NCBI RefSeq assembly: GCF_028737265.1
Contig: NZ_JAQZAK010000003.1
Location: forward strand, 186,001 to 250,000
Length of the DNA stretch: 64,000 nucleotides
Source: Actinomycetospora callitridis
GTDB lineage: Bacteria > Actinomycetota > Actinomycetes > Mycobacteriales > Pseudonocardiaceae
Direction of reading: 5' to 3'
Of the stretch, positions 27,700 through 37,008 are shown in pieces. The notes under the pieces were generated by a model. That model was not told where the DNA came from. It worked only from the letters and a program-made list of their open reading frames with translations, and did not search any database. A program made the translations under genes and the position numbers. Position 1 is the stretch's first letter. Each line of letters opens with the position of its first letter.

Positions 27700-28677
27700 G
27701 TGCTGGAGCGCCTCCTCGCCACACCTCCCGGCCTGATGCGCGGCCTGGCGATGGCCGCGGTCGTCGGCCAGGCCGGCATCGCGGTCACGGGAGCGGTCGT
27801 CCGGGTCACGGGGTCCGGTCTCGGCTGTCCGACGTGGCCCCAGTGCTTCCCCGGCAGCCTGGTCCCGGTGCCCCACCCCGAGATCGCGGTCCTGCACCAG
27901 TGGGTGGAGTTCGGCAACCGGCTCCTCGGCATCGCGCTCGTGGTCGTCACCGGGGCCTGCCTGCTCGCGGCCCTCAACGTGCGCCCGCGCCGCGGCCGGC
28001 TCGTGCTGCTCGCCGCCACCATGCCGCTCGGCGTGGTCGCCCAGGCCGTGATCGGCGGGATCACCGTGCTCACGGGCCTCGCCTGGTACACGGTCGCGCC
28101 GCACTTCCTCGTGACGATCCCGCTCATCTGGCTCGCCGTGCTCCTCGTGCGCGAGTCCTCCCCGGCCGCCATGGCCGCCCCGCCCGGCACACCCTGGCGC
28201 CCGGCGGTGCCCTCGGCCCTGCGCGGGCTGCTCGCGGTCGCGTCCGTGGTGCTCGTCGCCCTGCTCGTCGCGGGCACGCTCGTCACCGCGGCCGGCCCGC
28301 ACGGCGGCGACGCGGCCACCCCGCGCCTCGCCGCCGTCCCGCTCCCGACGCTCGCGACGGCTCACGCCCACCTGCTGTTCGCGTTCCTGGGCCTGCTCGT
28401 GGGGGTCGGCTTCATGGTCCACGCGGTGTCCGTGCCGCGCGCCGTCGTCCGCCGCCTCCGGGTGCTCGTGCTGCTGACGCTCGCCCAGGGCGCGCTCGGC
28501 GGGATCCAGTACGCCCTCGGGGTGCCGGAACTGCTCGTGGCCCTGCACGTCCTCGGCGCGGTCACGACCGTCGCCGCGGCGGCGTGGCTGTGGTCGGCGA
28601 CCGCCGAGCCCGATCCCGTGACCTCGGCGCCCCCGGCCGACGCCGCCTCGGCCCCCGCCCTCGCCGGGAGGAGCTGA
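27700..28677 (+). CDS. ctaA: haem A synthase CtaA (COX15 family)
   Basis: CtaA oxidises the C8 methyl of haem O to make haem A for cytochrome aa3 oxidase. The 325-residue protein has eight predicted membrane helices. The typical Cys pair is in GSGLGCPTWPQC (about 36-47), and haem-ligand His residues are in VLHQWVEFGNR (about 64), VAPHFLV (about 133), AHAHLLF (about 219) and LHVLGA (about 283). The last residues are Ala/Pro-rich. It ends directly before qor. ctaB, the preceding pathway enzyme, is 2 kb away on the other strand. Confidence 0.93.
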   Translation: MLERLLATPPGLMRGLAMAAVVGQAGIAVTGAVVRVTGSGLGCPTWPQCFPGSLVPVPHPEIAVLHQWVEFGNRLLGIALVVVTGACLLAALNVRPRRGRLVLLAATMPLGVVAQAVIGGITVLTGLAWYTVAPHFLVTIPLIWLAVLLVRESSPAAMAAPPGTPWRPAVPSALRGLLAVASVVLVALLVAGTLVTAAGPHGGDAATPRLAAVPLPTLATAHAHLLFAFLGLLVGVGFMVHAVSVPRAVVRRLRVLVLLTLAQGALGGIQYALGVPELLVALHVLGAVTTVAAAAWLWSATAEPDPVTSAPPADAASAPALAGRS

Positions 28678-28678
28678 C

Positions 28679-29643
28679 GTGCACGCCGTCCGCATCCCGC
28701 GCCACGGCGGGCCCGAGGTCCTCGAGTCCGTCGCCTGCCCGACCCCTCCGCGGGCGACGGTGAGGTGCTCGTCGACCTCGCCGCGGCCGGCGTCAACTTC
28801 ATCGACACCTACTTCCGCGAGGGCATCTACCCCGCGCCGCTCCCCCTCGTGCCGGGCGTGGAGGGCGCCGGGACGGTGCGCGAGGTCGGCCCCGGCGTCA
28901 CCGGCTTCGCGCCCGGCGACCGCGTCGCCTGGACCAACACCCTCGGCAGCTACGCGACCGTCGCCGCGGTGCCCGCCACCGACCTCGTCGTGGTGCCCGA
29001 GGCGATCGACTTCGAGACCGCGACGGCCGTCGTGCTCCAGGGCATGACCGCGCACTACCTCGTCCACGACACCCACCCCGTCGCCCCCGGCGACGTCGTC
29101 CTCGTCCACGCCGGGGCCGGCGGGATGGGTCTGCTGCTCTGCCAGATGGCGAGCGCGCTGGGCGCCCGCGTCCTCGCCACCACCTCGTCGGAGGAGAAGG
29201 ACGCCCTCGCCCGCGAGGCCGGCGCCCACGAGACGCTGCGCTACTCCGACGACCTCGCCGACCGCGTGCGCGCCCTCACCGACGGCGAGGGCGTCGCGGT
29301 CGTCTACGACGGCGTCGGCGCGTCCACCTTCGACGCCTCCCTCGCGAGCCTGCGCGTCCGGGGCGTCCTGGCCCTCTACGGCGCCGCCAGCGGGCCCGTC
29401 CCGCCCGTCGACCCCCAGCGACTGAACAGCGGCGGCTCGCTCTACCTGACCCGCCCCTCGCTGCACTGGCACGTCCGCACCCCCGAGGCGCTGGCGGCCC
29501 GCGCCGACGCGGTGTTCTCCGCCGTGGCGGCCGGCGACCTGAGCGTGCGCATCGGCGGCCGCTACCCCCTCGACGCCGCGGCGGAGGCACAGCGCGATCT
29601 CCAGTCCCGCCGCACGACGGGCAAGCTCCTGCTGCTGCCCTGA
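28679..29643 (+). pseudogene. NADPH:quinone reductase (Qor-like), frameshifted near the N-terminus
   Basis: The gene encodes a zinc-free medium-chain quinone reductase: GVNFIDTYFREGIYP, LPLVPGVEGAGTV, HAGAGGMGLLLCQMA (nucleotide-binding motif) and GGRYPLDAAAEAQRDL. A strong GGGAGGAG site precedes GTG 28679, whose frame reads a correct qor N-terminus (HAVRIPRHGGPEVLESVA). The rest of the protein is in the next frame, entered at about 28733-28741. Restoring one G after GCC (near 28733) would read ...ESVAVPDPSAGDGEVLVDL and join them. Either the gene is broken, or the base was lost in sequencing; an internal start (GTG 28759 or ATG-like starts to 28765) would give a truncated protein. Confidence 0.8.
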
Positions 29644-29654
29644 GGGGTCGCGAA

Positions 29655-29703
29655 GGGCACGTTGCGCATGATCAACAGGCCGGGCGGCCTGCGGAACGTG
29701 CCC
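29655..29703. repeat. family A palindromic repeat, copy 1
   Basis: GGGCACGTT (29655-29663) is the exact reverse complement of 29695-29703. The left arm runs on as GCGCATGATC, as in the other copies apart from one base. An inner AGGCCG-GG-CGGCCT hairpin (29677-29690) fills the loop. It lies between the ends of qor and the DUF559-type gene, so it may also terminate both transcripts. Confidence 0.8.
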
Positions 29704-29707
29704 CTCG

Positions 29708-30559
29708 TCAAGCGCGGGCAGCCAGGGCCGCCTGCACGCGGGCGGCGAAGGTGGCCGAGCGGCGGTGGACGTCCGCCCACGTCGCGGGGATGACGAGCCA
29801 CCCCGCGGCCGCCAGCAACGCCCACCGCTCCTGGTCGCGGCGCCACTGCACGGGATCGGTGCGGTGCTGGTCGCCCTGGTACTCGACGGCCACGCGGTGC
29901 TCGGGCCACGCCATGTCGACGTGCGGGATCCACCCGGCCGGCACGGCCGGGACCGCGTACTGGAGCTCGGGACGCGGCAGCCCGTTCGCGATCAGCTGGA
30001 GTCGGAGACGCGTCTCGGGCGGGCTCTCCGCGCGCGGGTCGGCGGCGGCGACAGCCGGGGCGAGGCGACGTCGTCCACGCGTGCGCGGACGACCTCCGAC
30101 GTACTCGAGCAGGTCACCGGGCTCGAACTCGCCGACGCGCGCCAGGGCGTCGAGGGCGACGACCCCCTCGACGAGTCCCAGGCGGCGCACGAGGTCGAAC
30201 GCCGTCCGGATCGGCGTCGTCACCCGCAGGTCGTCGACGAGGACGATCTCGTCGTCGTGCAGCTCGTCCTGGCGCACCAGCAGCCCGGTCCGGCTGCGGA
30301 TGCGACGGCGACCGACGACGAGGTCCACCGGTGCGTGTCGGGGCGCGCAGTCGGCGCCGTGGATCGCGGCCGCCGCGTAGCCGCCGACCACCGCGTCGTC
30401 GACCAGGAGGCCGGCGGCACGGGCGCGCACGAGGAGGTCGTCGTCGACGGGCGACGCGACGTGGGTCCCGCGGAACAGGGGTCGGAAGCGTGGGCCCGCG
30501 AGGGTTCCCCGCGACGGCGCGTCCCCGTCACGGGTGCGGAAGGGCTGTGAGGTGTCCAC
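29708..30559 (-). CDS. DUF559-type protein with AbiEi-like N-terminal region
   Basis: This protein of about 283 residues ends in a DUF559/Vsr-like endonuclease-fold domain: PPETRLRLQLIANGLPRPELQ, then HVDMAWPEHRVAVEYQGDQH with the typical Asp and Glu residues, and ERWALLAAAGWLVIPAT. The middle (RTGLLVRQDEL, VTTPIRTAFDLVRRL) resembles the AbiEi/type IV antitoxin-like family common in actinobacteria. The function is unproven; nuclease activity is inference. An ATG at 30622 is in frame, but its first codons (MRNVP) come from the family A repeat, so I prefer GTG 30559. Neither has a good ribosome binding site. Copies of the repeat lie on both sides. Confidence 0.75.
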   Translation of the reverse strand: MDTSQPFRTRDGDAPSRGTLAGPRFRPLFRGTHVASPVDDDLLVRARAAGLLVDDAVVGGYAAAAIHGADCAPRHAPVDLVVGRRRIRSRTGLLVRQDELHDDEIVLVDDLRVTTPIRTAFDLVRRLGLVEGVVALDALARVGEFEPGDLLEYVGGRPRTRGRRRLAPAVAAADPRAESPPETRLRLQLIANGLPRPELQYAVPAVPAGWIPHVDMAWPEHRVAVEYQGDQHRTDPVQWRRDQERWALLAAAGWLVIPATWADVHRRSATFAARVQAALAARA

Positions 30560-30600
30560 ACGGTGTTGGAGGGCCGCCGCGCCCGATCGGTTCCCTCTCG

Positions 30601-30663
30601 CCGCGAGAGGCACGTTCCGCATGATCGAGAGGGTCCGGCGCCAGCCGAACGTGCCCTTCGCGG
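30601..30663. repeat. family A palindromic repeat, copy 2
   Basis: The 17-base arms 30601-30617 and 30647-30663 are reverse complements with two adjacent mismatches, separated by 29 bases. It shares GCACGTTCCGCATGATCGA with copy 3. It lies upstream of the DUF559-type gene on that gene's strand. Confidence 0.85.
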
Positions 30664-30701
30664 CAGGGCAGGGAGGCGACCCGCGAACCCGCGTTCACGA
30701 C

Positions 30702-30750
30702 GGGCACGTTCCGCATGATCGACGGGCCCGAAGACCTGCCGAACGTGCCC
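30702..30750. repeat. family A palindromic repeat, copy 3
   Basis: GGGCACGTTC (30702-30711) pairs perfectly with 30741-30750 across 29 bases, the same spacing as copy 2. It stands 12 bases after the ctaB stop (on the minus strand) and could serve as a terminator for ctaB. Confidence 0.85.
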
Positions 30751-30762
30751 CTCCCGAAAGGA

Positions 30763-31698
30763 CTAGAAGGGCCAGCCGAAGACCGGCCAGCCGACGGCGG
30801 AGTCGACCGCGACGGCGACGAACAGACCGGTCAGGTAGGTGTTCGAGAGGTGGAACAGCCGCATCGACTTCACGACCTCGTCGCGCTTCACGGCGCTGTC
30901 GAGACGGTGGGCGGCGATCAGGAACCAGGCGCCGCCGAGGACGGTGGCGGCGAGGTAGATCCAGGACGTCGCGGGCACGAGGAGCGCCGAGCAGGCGACC
31001 ATCGCCCAGGAGTAGGCGACGATCTGGCGGCTCACGCGCCGCGGCGAGGCGACGACGGGGAGCATCGGGATGCCGGCGGCGGCGTAGTCGTCGCGGTAGC
31101 GCATCGCGAGCGCCCAGAAGTGCGGCGGCGTCCAGAAGAAGATGATCGCGAAGAGCACCAGGGCCGGCCAGCCGACCGTGCCGGTGACCGCGGCCCAGCC
31201 GATCACGACGGGCATGCACCCCGCGGCGCCGCCCCAGACGATGTTCTGGCTGGTCCGGCGCTTGAGCAGCAGGGTGTAGACGAGGATGTAGAAGGCGATC
31301 GCGGCGACCGCGAGCCACGCCGCCACCCAGTTCGAGGTGAGGCCCAGCCACACCGCCGACGCCGCGCCCAGCAGGAGCCCGAACACCAGGGCGTGGGAGC
31401 GGGGCACCGCGTCGCGGGCCAGCGGACGCTTGCTCGTCCTGGCCATCTTCGCGTCGATGTCCGCGTCGACCACGCAGTTCAGGGCGTGGGCGCTGGCCGC
31501 CGCGCCCGCGCCGCCGACGAGCACCGAGAGCACGAGCCAGAGCGAGGGGACGGAGCGCTCGGCGAGCATCATCGCCGGCACCGTGACCACGAGCAGCTGC
31601 TCGATGATGCGTGCCTTGGTCAGCGCCAGGTACGCCTTCACGGTGGTGAGGAAGCCACTCCGCCGCGTCGCGGGAACCGGGCCGACCGCCGTGCTCAC
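30763..31698 (-). CDS. ctaB: protohaem IX farnesyltransferase (haem O synthase) CtaB
   Basis: CtaB farnesylates protohaem to make haem O, the CtaA substrate. The 311-residue UbiA-type prenyltransferase has about nine membrane helices and the two Asp-rich loops: NCVVDADIDAKMARTSKRPLA (about 78-98) and MRYRDDYAAAGIPMLPV (about 200-216). The GTG at 31698 is chosen for its GAGGTG upstream; a longer in-frame start would add a basic, non-conserved leader. It is divergent from tkt, as ctaB is in mycobacteria. Confidence 0.94.
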   Translation of the reverse strand: MSTAVGPVPATRRSGFLTTVKAYLALTKARIIEQLLVVTVPAMMLAERSVPSLWLVLSVLVGGAGAAASAHALNCVVDADIDAKMARTSKRPLARDAVPRSHALVFGLLLGAASAVWLGLTSNWVAAWLAVAAIAFYILVYTLLLKRRTSQNIVWGGAAGCMPVVIGWAAVTGTVGWPALVLFAIIFFWTPPHFWALAMRYRDDYAAAGIPMLPVVASPRRVSRQIVAYSWAMVACSALLVPATSWIYLAATVLGGAWFLIAAHRLDSAVKRDEVVKSMRLFHLSNTYLTGLFVAVAVDSAVGWPVFGWPF

Positions 31699-32008
31699 TC
31701 GGTGGCACCTCGCTTGGTGGACGGGACTGCTTCGGTCACGACCCGCGTCTCCTACACGCTGTCGTCGGGGAAGTCTGCACCCCCGCGGCCGCGCCCGCTC
31801 GCGGGGGGCGCCACCGGTCGGTGCGGTGTCCGCCACGTCACGGCGGATGACGGCCCCGATGAGGATAGGCCCCGTGTCCGTGACGGGCCGTGAGGGTATT
31901 CAGCATCGAGCGGGATGGACCAGGATCGGTGCAGGTCCGAGTGGACTTGAATCGATCCCGTGGGAGCATCGCGCGGGCATCCCGAGACGCTCAAGGAAGG
32001 CACGGTTC
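31699..32008. other. 310-bp divergent intergenic region, ctaB-tkt
   Basis: This is the longest stretch without a supported gene. It separates the divergent ctaB and tkt genes, so it must hold both promoters. I see no pair of hexamers good enough to name. AT-richer patches occur at about 31890-31900 (GGTATTCAGC) and 31944-31952 (ACTTGAATC) on the tkt side. An open frame at 31752-32003 on the minus strand has no recognisable product. Confidence 0.6.
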
Positions 32009-34150
32009 GTGACCGCGACAGACGTCAGCAGCACACAGCCCGCGAGCGAGTCGGCCGAGGAGATCGAGGCGCTGACGACGCCGCATCGTCCCGACGACTG
32101 GTCCGACCTCGACCAGAGGGCCGTGGACACGATCCGGGTCCTCGCGGCCGACGCCGTGCAGAAGGCCGGCAACGGCCACCCGGGCACCGCGATGGCGCTC
32201 GCACCGCTGGCCTACGAGCTCTTCCAGCACACGATGCGCCACGACCCGTCCGACCCGGGCTGGCAGGGCCGCGACCGCTTCGTCCTCTCCGCCGGTCACT
32301 CGAGCCTGACGCTGTACCTGCAGCTCTTCCTCGCCGGCTACGGCCTCGAGATGCGCGACCTCGAGGAGCTGCGCACCTGGGACTCGGCCACGCCGGGTCA
32401 CCCCGAGTACAGCCACACCCCGGGCGTCGAGATCACCACCGGCCCGCTGGGCCAGGGGCTCGCCTCCGCCGTCGGGATGGCGATGGCCTCCCGCCGTGAG
32501 CGCGGCCTCTTCGACCCCGACGCCCCCACGGGCGAGAGCCCGTTCGACTCCCACATCTTCGTGATCGCCTCCGACGGCGACATCGAGGAGGGCGTCACCG
32601 CCGAGGCGTCGTCGATCGCCGGGCGCCAGCAGCTCGGGAACCTCGTCGTGATCTACGACGACAACCACATCTCGATCGAGGACGACACCACGGTCGCCCT
32701 CGACGAGGACGTGGTGAAGCGCTACGAGGCCTACGGCTGGCACACCCAGGTGGTGCGCGGCGGCGAGAACGTCGTCGGCATCCGCGAGGCCCTCGCCAAC
32801 GCGAAGGCCGAGACCGGGCGCCCGAGCTTCATCGCGCTGCGCACGGTCATCGGCTATCCCGCCCCGGACAAGATGAACACCGGCGCCGCGCACGGTGCCG
32901 CGCTGGGCGAGGACGAGGTCCGCGCCGTCAAGGAGATCCTCGGCTTCGACCCCGACAAGCACTTCGCCATCGACGACGACGTGCTCGCCCACACCCGGGC
33001 GGTCGGCGAGCGGGGCAAGGCCGCGCACGAGGCGTGGGACAAGCAGTTCGAGGACTGGGCGCAGGCCAACCCGGAGCGCCGCGCGCTGCTCGAGCGCATG
33101 GCGCGCCGCCAGCTGCCCGACAGCTGGCACGCCAAGCTGCCGAGCTGGTCGGTCGGCGACGACGCCGTCGCCACCCGCAAGGCACTGCAGAAGATCCTCG
33201 GCGAGATCGGGCCGGAGCTCCCCGAGCTCTGGGGCGGCTCGGCCGACCTCGCGGAGAGCAACAACACCACGATCAAGGGTGCGGACTCGTTCGGGCCGGC
33301 GACGGTCTCGACGAACATGTGGGGCCAGATGAGCCCCTACGGCCGCACGATCCACTTCGGGGTCCGCGAGCACGCGATGGGCTCGATCCTCAACGGGATC
33401 GCGCTGCACGGCGGCACGCGGGTCTACGGCGGCACGTTCCTGATCTTCTCGGACTACATGCGGCCCGCGGTCCGGCTCGCGGCGCTGATGAAGCTGCCGA
33501 CGACCTACATCTGGACCCACGACTCGATCGGTCTCGGCGAGGACGGGCCGACCCACCAGCCGATCGAGCAGCTCAGCTCGCTGCGCGCCGTGCCGGGACT
33601 GTCGATCGTCCGCCCGGCCGACGCCAACGAGACCTCGGCGGCGGTCCGCGCGATCCTCGACAACCCCACCGGCCCGGCCGGTCTCGCCCTCACGCGGCAG
33701 AACCTGCCGATCCTCGAGGGCACCGACGCCGACGGCGTCGCCCGCGGCGGCTACACCCTCCAGGACGCCTCGGGCGGGCAGCCGCAGCTGGTGCTCATCG
33801 CCACCGGCTCGGAGGTCCAGCTCGCGGTCGAGGCCCGGAAGGTCTTCGAGGACGAGGGCGTTCCCACCCGGGTGGTGAGCATGCCGTGTGTCGAGTGGTT
33901 CCAGGCCCAGGACCGCTCCTACACCCGTCACGTCATCCCGCCGGACGTCAAGGCGCGTGTCTCGGTCGAGGCCGGGATCGCGCAGTCCTGGCACCGGTTC
34001 GTCGGCGACGACGGCGAGTGCGTCTCGATCGAGCACTTCGGCGCCAGCGCCGACTACAAGACCCTGTTCCAGCAGTTCGGCTTCACGACCCAGCACGTGG
34101 TCGAGGCGGGGCGCCGCACGCTCGCCCGCGCCGCGGAGCACTCGGCCTGA
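32009..34150 (+). CDS. tkt: transketolase
   Basis: Transketolase moves two-carbon ketol units between sugar phosphates using thiamine diphosphate. The 713-residue protein shows [21 protein letters not shown] (about 49-69), the ThDP motif [18 protein letters not shown] (about 187), [13 protein letters not shown] and [20 protein letters not shown]. The GTG at 32009 has AAGGAAGG 8 bases upstream. It opens the plus-strand pentose phosphate run tkt-tal-pgi-zwf-opcA-pgl, collinear with Rv1449c-Rv1445c apart from the added pgi. Confidence 0.97.
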   Translation: MTATDVSSTQPASESAEEIEALTTPHRPDDWSDLDQRAVDTIRVLAADAVQKAGNGHPGTAMALAPLAYELFQHTMRHDPSDPGWQGRDRFVLSAGHSSLTLYLQLFLAGYGLEMRDLEELRTWDSATPGHPEYSHTPGVEITTGPLGQGLASAVGMAMASRRERGLFDPDAPTGESPFDSHIFVIASDGDIEEGVTAEASSIAGRQQLGNLVVIYDDNHISIEDDTTVALDEDVVKRYEAYGWHTQVVRGGENVVGIREALANAKAETGRPSFIALRTVIGYPAPDKMNTGAAHGAALGEDEVRAVKEILGFDPDKHFAIDDDVLAHTRAVGERGKAAHEAWDKQFEDWAQANPERRALLERMARRQLPDSWHAKLPSWSVGDDAVATRKALQKILGEIGPELPELWGGSADLAESNNTTIKGADSFGPATVSTNMWGQMSPYGRTIHFGVREHAMGSILNGIALHGGTRVYGGTFLIFSDYMRPAVRLAALMKLPTTYIWTHDSIGLGEDGPTHQPIEQLSSLRAVPGLSIVRPADANETSAAVRAILDNPTGPAGLALTRQNLPILEGTDADGVARGGYTLQDASGGQPQLVLIATGSEVQLAVEARKVFEDEGVPTRVVSMPCVEWFQAQDRSYTRHVIPPDVKARVSVEAGIAQSWHRFVGDDGECVSIEHFGASADYKTLFQQFGFTTQHVVEAGRRTLARAAEHSA

Positions 34151-34163
34151 ACCCGAGCTGATC

Positions 34164-34182
34164 CCGGACCTCCACGGTCCGG
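34164..34182 (+). terminator. intercistronic hairpin between tkt and tal
   Basis: CCGGACC and GGTCCGG form a perfect 7-bp stem with a 5-base loop, 13 bases after the tkt stop and just before the tal ribosome binding site (GAGGAGG). With no U-tract it is more likely an mRNA-stabilising or attenuating structure than a full terminator. Confidence 0.4.
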
Positions 34183-34204
34183 CGTCCCGAGGAGGACACC
34201 CCCC

Positions 34205-35329
34205 ATGGCCAGCACCACGCCCCTCGCCGACCTCTCCGCGGCCGGCGTCTCCATCTGGCTCGACGACCTGTCGCGCCAGCGCATCGAGTCCGGCAACCTC
34301 GCCGGGCTGATCAAGGACTCCGAGGTCGTCGGCGTCACCAGCAACCCGACGATCTTCGCGAGCGCCTTCGCGGACGCCGATTACTACGCCGAGGACCTCG
34401 ACGCGTTCGCCGCGCGGGGCGCCTCGGTCGAGGACGCGATCCGCGAGCTCACCACCGAGGACGTCCGTCGCGCCTGCGACGTCTTCCGCGAGGTGTGGCA
34501 GCGGACCGGCGGCGTCGACGGACGCGTCTCCCTCGAGGTCGACCCGGGCAAGGCCCACGACACCGAGGCGACCGTCGCCGAGGCGGCCGACCTGTGGAAG
34601 ACGGTCGACCGGCCCAACCTGATGATCAAGATCCCGGCGACGCCCGAGGGCATCCCGGCGATCACCCGCACCCTGGCCGAGGGCATCAGCGTCAACGTCA
34701 CGCTGATCTTCTCGGTCGAGCGCTACCGCCAGGTGATGGACGCCTACCTCGCGGGCATGGAGCAGGCGCGGGCCAACGGCCACGACCTCACGGGCATGGC
34801 CTCGGTCGCGTCGTTCTTCGTCTCCCGCGTGGACTCCGAGGTCGACAAGCGCCTGGACGCCATCGGCACCGACGCCGCGCGCAACCTCAAGGGCACCGCG
34901 GCCATCGCGAACGCCCGCCTGGCCTACGCCGCCTTCCTCGAGGTCTTCTCGACCGAGCGCTGGGCGGCCCTCAAGGGCGCCGGGGCCAAGCCGCAGCGGC
35001 CCCTCTGGGCCTCGACGGGCGTGAAGAACAAGGCCTACCCGGACACGCTCTACGTCACGGAGCTGGTCGCGCCGAACACCGTCAACACGATGCCCGAGGC
35101 CACGCTGAGGGCGTTCGCCGACCACGGCGAGCTGCACGGCGACGCCGTGAGCGGCACCGAGGACGCCGCGCGCGAGGTGTTCGCGGGCCTGGCCCACGTG
35201 GGCGTCGACGTCGACGACGTCTACCAGGTGCTCGAGGACGAGGGCGTCAAGAAGTTCGACGACTCCTGGGGCGAGCTCACCCACACCGTGTCGGAGCAGC
35301 TCACGCGCCGCAGCCCGGAGCAGGCGTGA
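34205..35329 (+). CDS. tal: transaldolase
   Basis: Transaldolase transfers a dihydroxyacetone unit between sedoheptulose 7-phosphate and glyceraldehyde 3-phosphate. The 374-residue protein has [13 protein letters not shown] (about 42-54) and the Schiff-base Lys in [12 protein letters not shown] (about 138-149), then [21 protein letters not shown] and [24 protein letters not shown] precedes the ATG. The stop overlaps the pgi start (GTGA). Confidence 0.97.
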   Translation: MASTTPLADLSAAGVSIWLDDLSRQRIESGNLAGLIKDSEVVGVTSNPTIFASAFADADYYAEDLDAFAARGASVEDAIRELTTEDVRRACDVFREVWQRTGGVDGRVSLEVDPGKAHDTEATVAEAADLWKTVDRPNLMIKIPATPEGIPAITRTLAEGISVNVTLIFSVERYRQVMDAYLAGMEQARANGHDLTGMASVASFFVSRVDSEVDKRLDAIGTDAARNLKGTAAIANARLAYAAFLEVFSTERWAALKGAGAKPQRPLWASTGVKNKAYPDTLYVTELVAPNTVNTMPEATLRAFADHGELHGDAVSGTEDAAREVFAGLAHVGVDVDDVYQVLEDEGVKKFDDSWGELTHTVSEQLTRRSPEQA

Positions 35330-37008
35330 GCGCCGCGGGGGGACCACAGGTCCGCATCACCGACGGCGCGCTCGCCGACGCCGCGTCCGCGCTGGTCGAG
35401 AAGCTGGTCGGGGACGGCGCCGCGTCGAAGCTCTCGGCCGGTGACCCCACCCTCTGGGGGCCGGAGGCGGAGCCGGAGGCCAGCAAGCGCCTGAGCTGGG
35501 TGTCGCTGCACGAGAGCTCGCGCCCGCTCGTCGACGAGCTCGCGGCCCTGCGCCGCGGCCTGCACGACGAGGGTGTCGACCGCGTCGTGCTCGCGGGCAT
35601 GGGCGGCTCGTCGCTGGCCCCCGAGGTCATCTGCGCCACCCGCTCGGGCGGACCGGTCGGCGGGGACCACCCCCTGGTCGTGCTCGACACGACCGACCCG
35701 GGCCAGGTGTCCGACGCGCTCGCCGGCGACCTGAGCCGCACCGTGCTCGTCGTGTCGTCGAAGTCCGGCGGCACGGTCGAGACCGACAGCCAGCGGCGGA
35801 TCTTCTCCGAGGTCTTCGAGGCGAACGGCATCGACGCGGCGGCGCGGATGGTCGTGGTCACCGACCCCGGCACGACGCTCGCCGACCTCGCCCGCGAGGA
35901 GGGCTACCGCTCGCTCGTCGAGGCCGACCCCGGTGTCGGCGGGCGCTACTCGGCGCTCACCGCGTTCGGCCTCGTGCCCTCGGCGCTGGCCGGCGTGGAC
36001 GTCGGCGAGCTCCTCGACGAGGCCGCGCAGGCCGCCCCCGAGCTGGCGCGCGACGCGTCCGACAACCCCGCGATCGTGCTCGCCGCCGCGATGGCCGCGG
36101 CGCACAGCGCGGGTGCCGAGAAGGTCGTGCTCGCCGACACCGGCTCGGGCCTGGTCGGCTTCGGCAACTGGGCCGAGCAGCTCATCGCCGAGTCCACCGG
36201 CAAGCAGGGCACCGGGCTGCTCCCGGTCGTCGTCGAGGGCCCCGACGCGCCCGGCTTCGCCGACCACGGCCCGGACGCCACCGCGGTGGCGATCGGGCCG
36301 GAGGACGCGGGCGCGCAGATCGCGGTGTCCGGCAGCCTCGGCGGGCAGTTCCTGCTCTGGGAGCACGCCGTCGCGCTGGCCGGCCGCCTGCTCGGCATCA
36401 ACCCGTTCGACCAGCCCGACGTCGAGTCGGCCAAGCAGGCCACCCGTGACCTGCTCGCGTCGGCGTCCGACGGCGGCGGGTCGACCGGCTCCGGCGACGA
36501 CACCCCGGTGCTCACCGACGGTCCGGTCGAGGTCCGCACCGCAGGCGACGGCAGCTGGCTCGGCACGCCGAGCACGCTGGCCGAGGCCATCCAGGCGCTG
36601 GTGGACGCGACGCCCGAGCGCGGCTACCTCGCGATCCAGGCCTACCTCGACCGGCTCGACGACGCCTCGTTCGAGACCCTGCGCCCCGAGCTCGCGAAGG
36701 CGACCGCCCTGCAGACCACCTTCGGGTGGGGGCCGCGGTTCCTGCACTCCACGGGCCAGTACCACAAGGGCGGGCACCAGAACGGCGCGTTCCTGCAGGT
36801 CACGGGCTCCGTCGCCGACGACCTGGCGATCCCGGGCCAGCCGTTCTCGTTCGGCACGCTCGAGCACGCGCAGGCCATCGGCGACGCCGGGGTGCTCGCG
36901 GCGCCCAAGAACGGCGGGACCGCGCGGCCCGTCCTGCGCCTGCACCTGGCCGACCGCGCCGCCGGCCTGGTGGCGCTCGCCCACGCGGTCCGGGAGGTGA
37001 GTCGGTGA
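35326..37008 (+). CDS. pgi: glucose-6-phosphate isomerase
   Basis: This 560-residue protein carries SIS-type sugar isomerase blocks: [18 protein letters not shown] (about 86), [14 protein letters not shown] (about 143), [21 protein letters not shown] (about 203), GLLPVVVEG and [15 protein letters not shown] [16 protein letters not shown] near 472. It interconverts glucose 6-phosphate and fructose 6-phosphate, linking glycolysis to this operon. It is an actinobacterial form with weak similarity to the E. coli type. It overlaps tal and zwf by 4 bp each, so it is fully embedded in the operon. Confidence 0.92.
   Translation: MSAAGGPQVRITDGALADAASALVEKLVGDGAASKLSAGDPTLWGPEAEPEASKRLSWVSLHESSRPLVDELAALRRGLHDEGVDRVVLAGMGGSSLAPEVICATRSGGPVGGDHPLVVLDTTDPGQVSDALAGDLSRTVLVVSSKSGGTVETDSQRRIFSEVFEANGIDAAARMVVVTDPGTTLADLAREEGYRSLVEADPGVGGRYSALTAFGLVPSALAGVDVGELLDEAAQAAPELARDASDNPAIVLAAAMAAAHSAGAEKVVLADTGSGLVGFGNWAEQLIAESTGKQGTGLLPVVVEGPDAPGFADHGPDATAVAIGPEDAGAQIAVSGSLGGQFLLWEHAVALAGRLLGINPFDQPDVESAKQATRDLLASASDGGGSTGSGDDTPVLTDGPVEVRTAGDGSWLGTPSTLAEAIQALVDATPERGYLAIQAYLDRLDDASFETLRPELAKATALQTTFGWGPRFLHSTGQYHKGGHQNGAFLQVTGSVADDLAIPGQPFSFGTLEHAQAIGDAGVLAAPKNGGTARPVLRLHLADRAAGLVALAHAVREVSR

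Noticed and set aside
30560..30622. ATG 30622 as start of the DUF559-type gene
   Set aside because: The first codons (MRNVP) are produced by the family A repeat and recur at each copy, so the ATG is probably accidental. It cannot be excluded.
31752..32003. 83-codon open frame in the ctaB-tkt intergenic region (minus strand)
   Set aside because: It has no ribosome binding site or recognisable product and covers the region that must hold the tkt promoter.
31337..32008. 224-residue N-terminal extension of transketolase in the same frame
   Set aside because: It would overlap ctaB on the opposite strand, and it is not conserved in sequence type. GTG 32009 with AAGGAAGG upstream gives the normal protein.
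31991..35347. 1118-codon open frame on the minus strand opposite tkt and tal
   Set aside because: It is the mirror of two well-supported plus-strand genes. Its product is Gly/Val/Arg/Asp-rich with no domain, as expected from GC-rich antisense frames.
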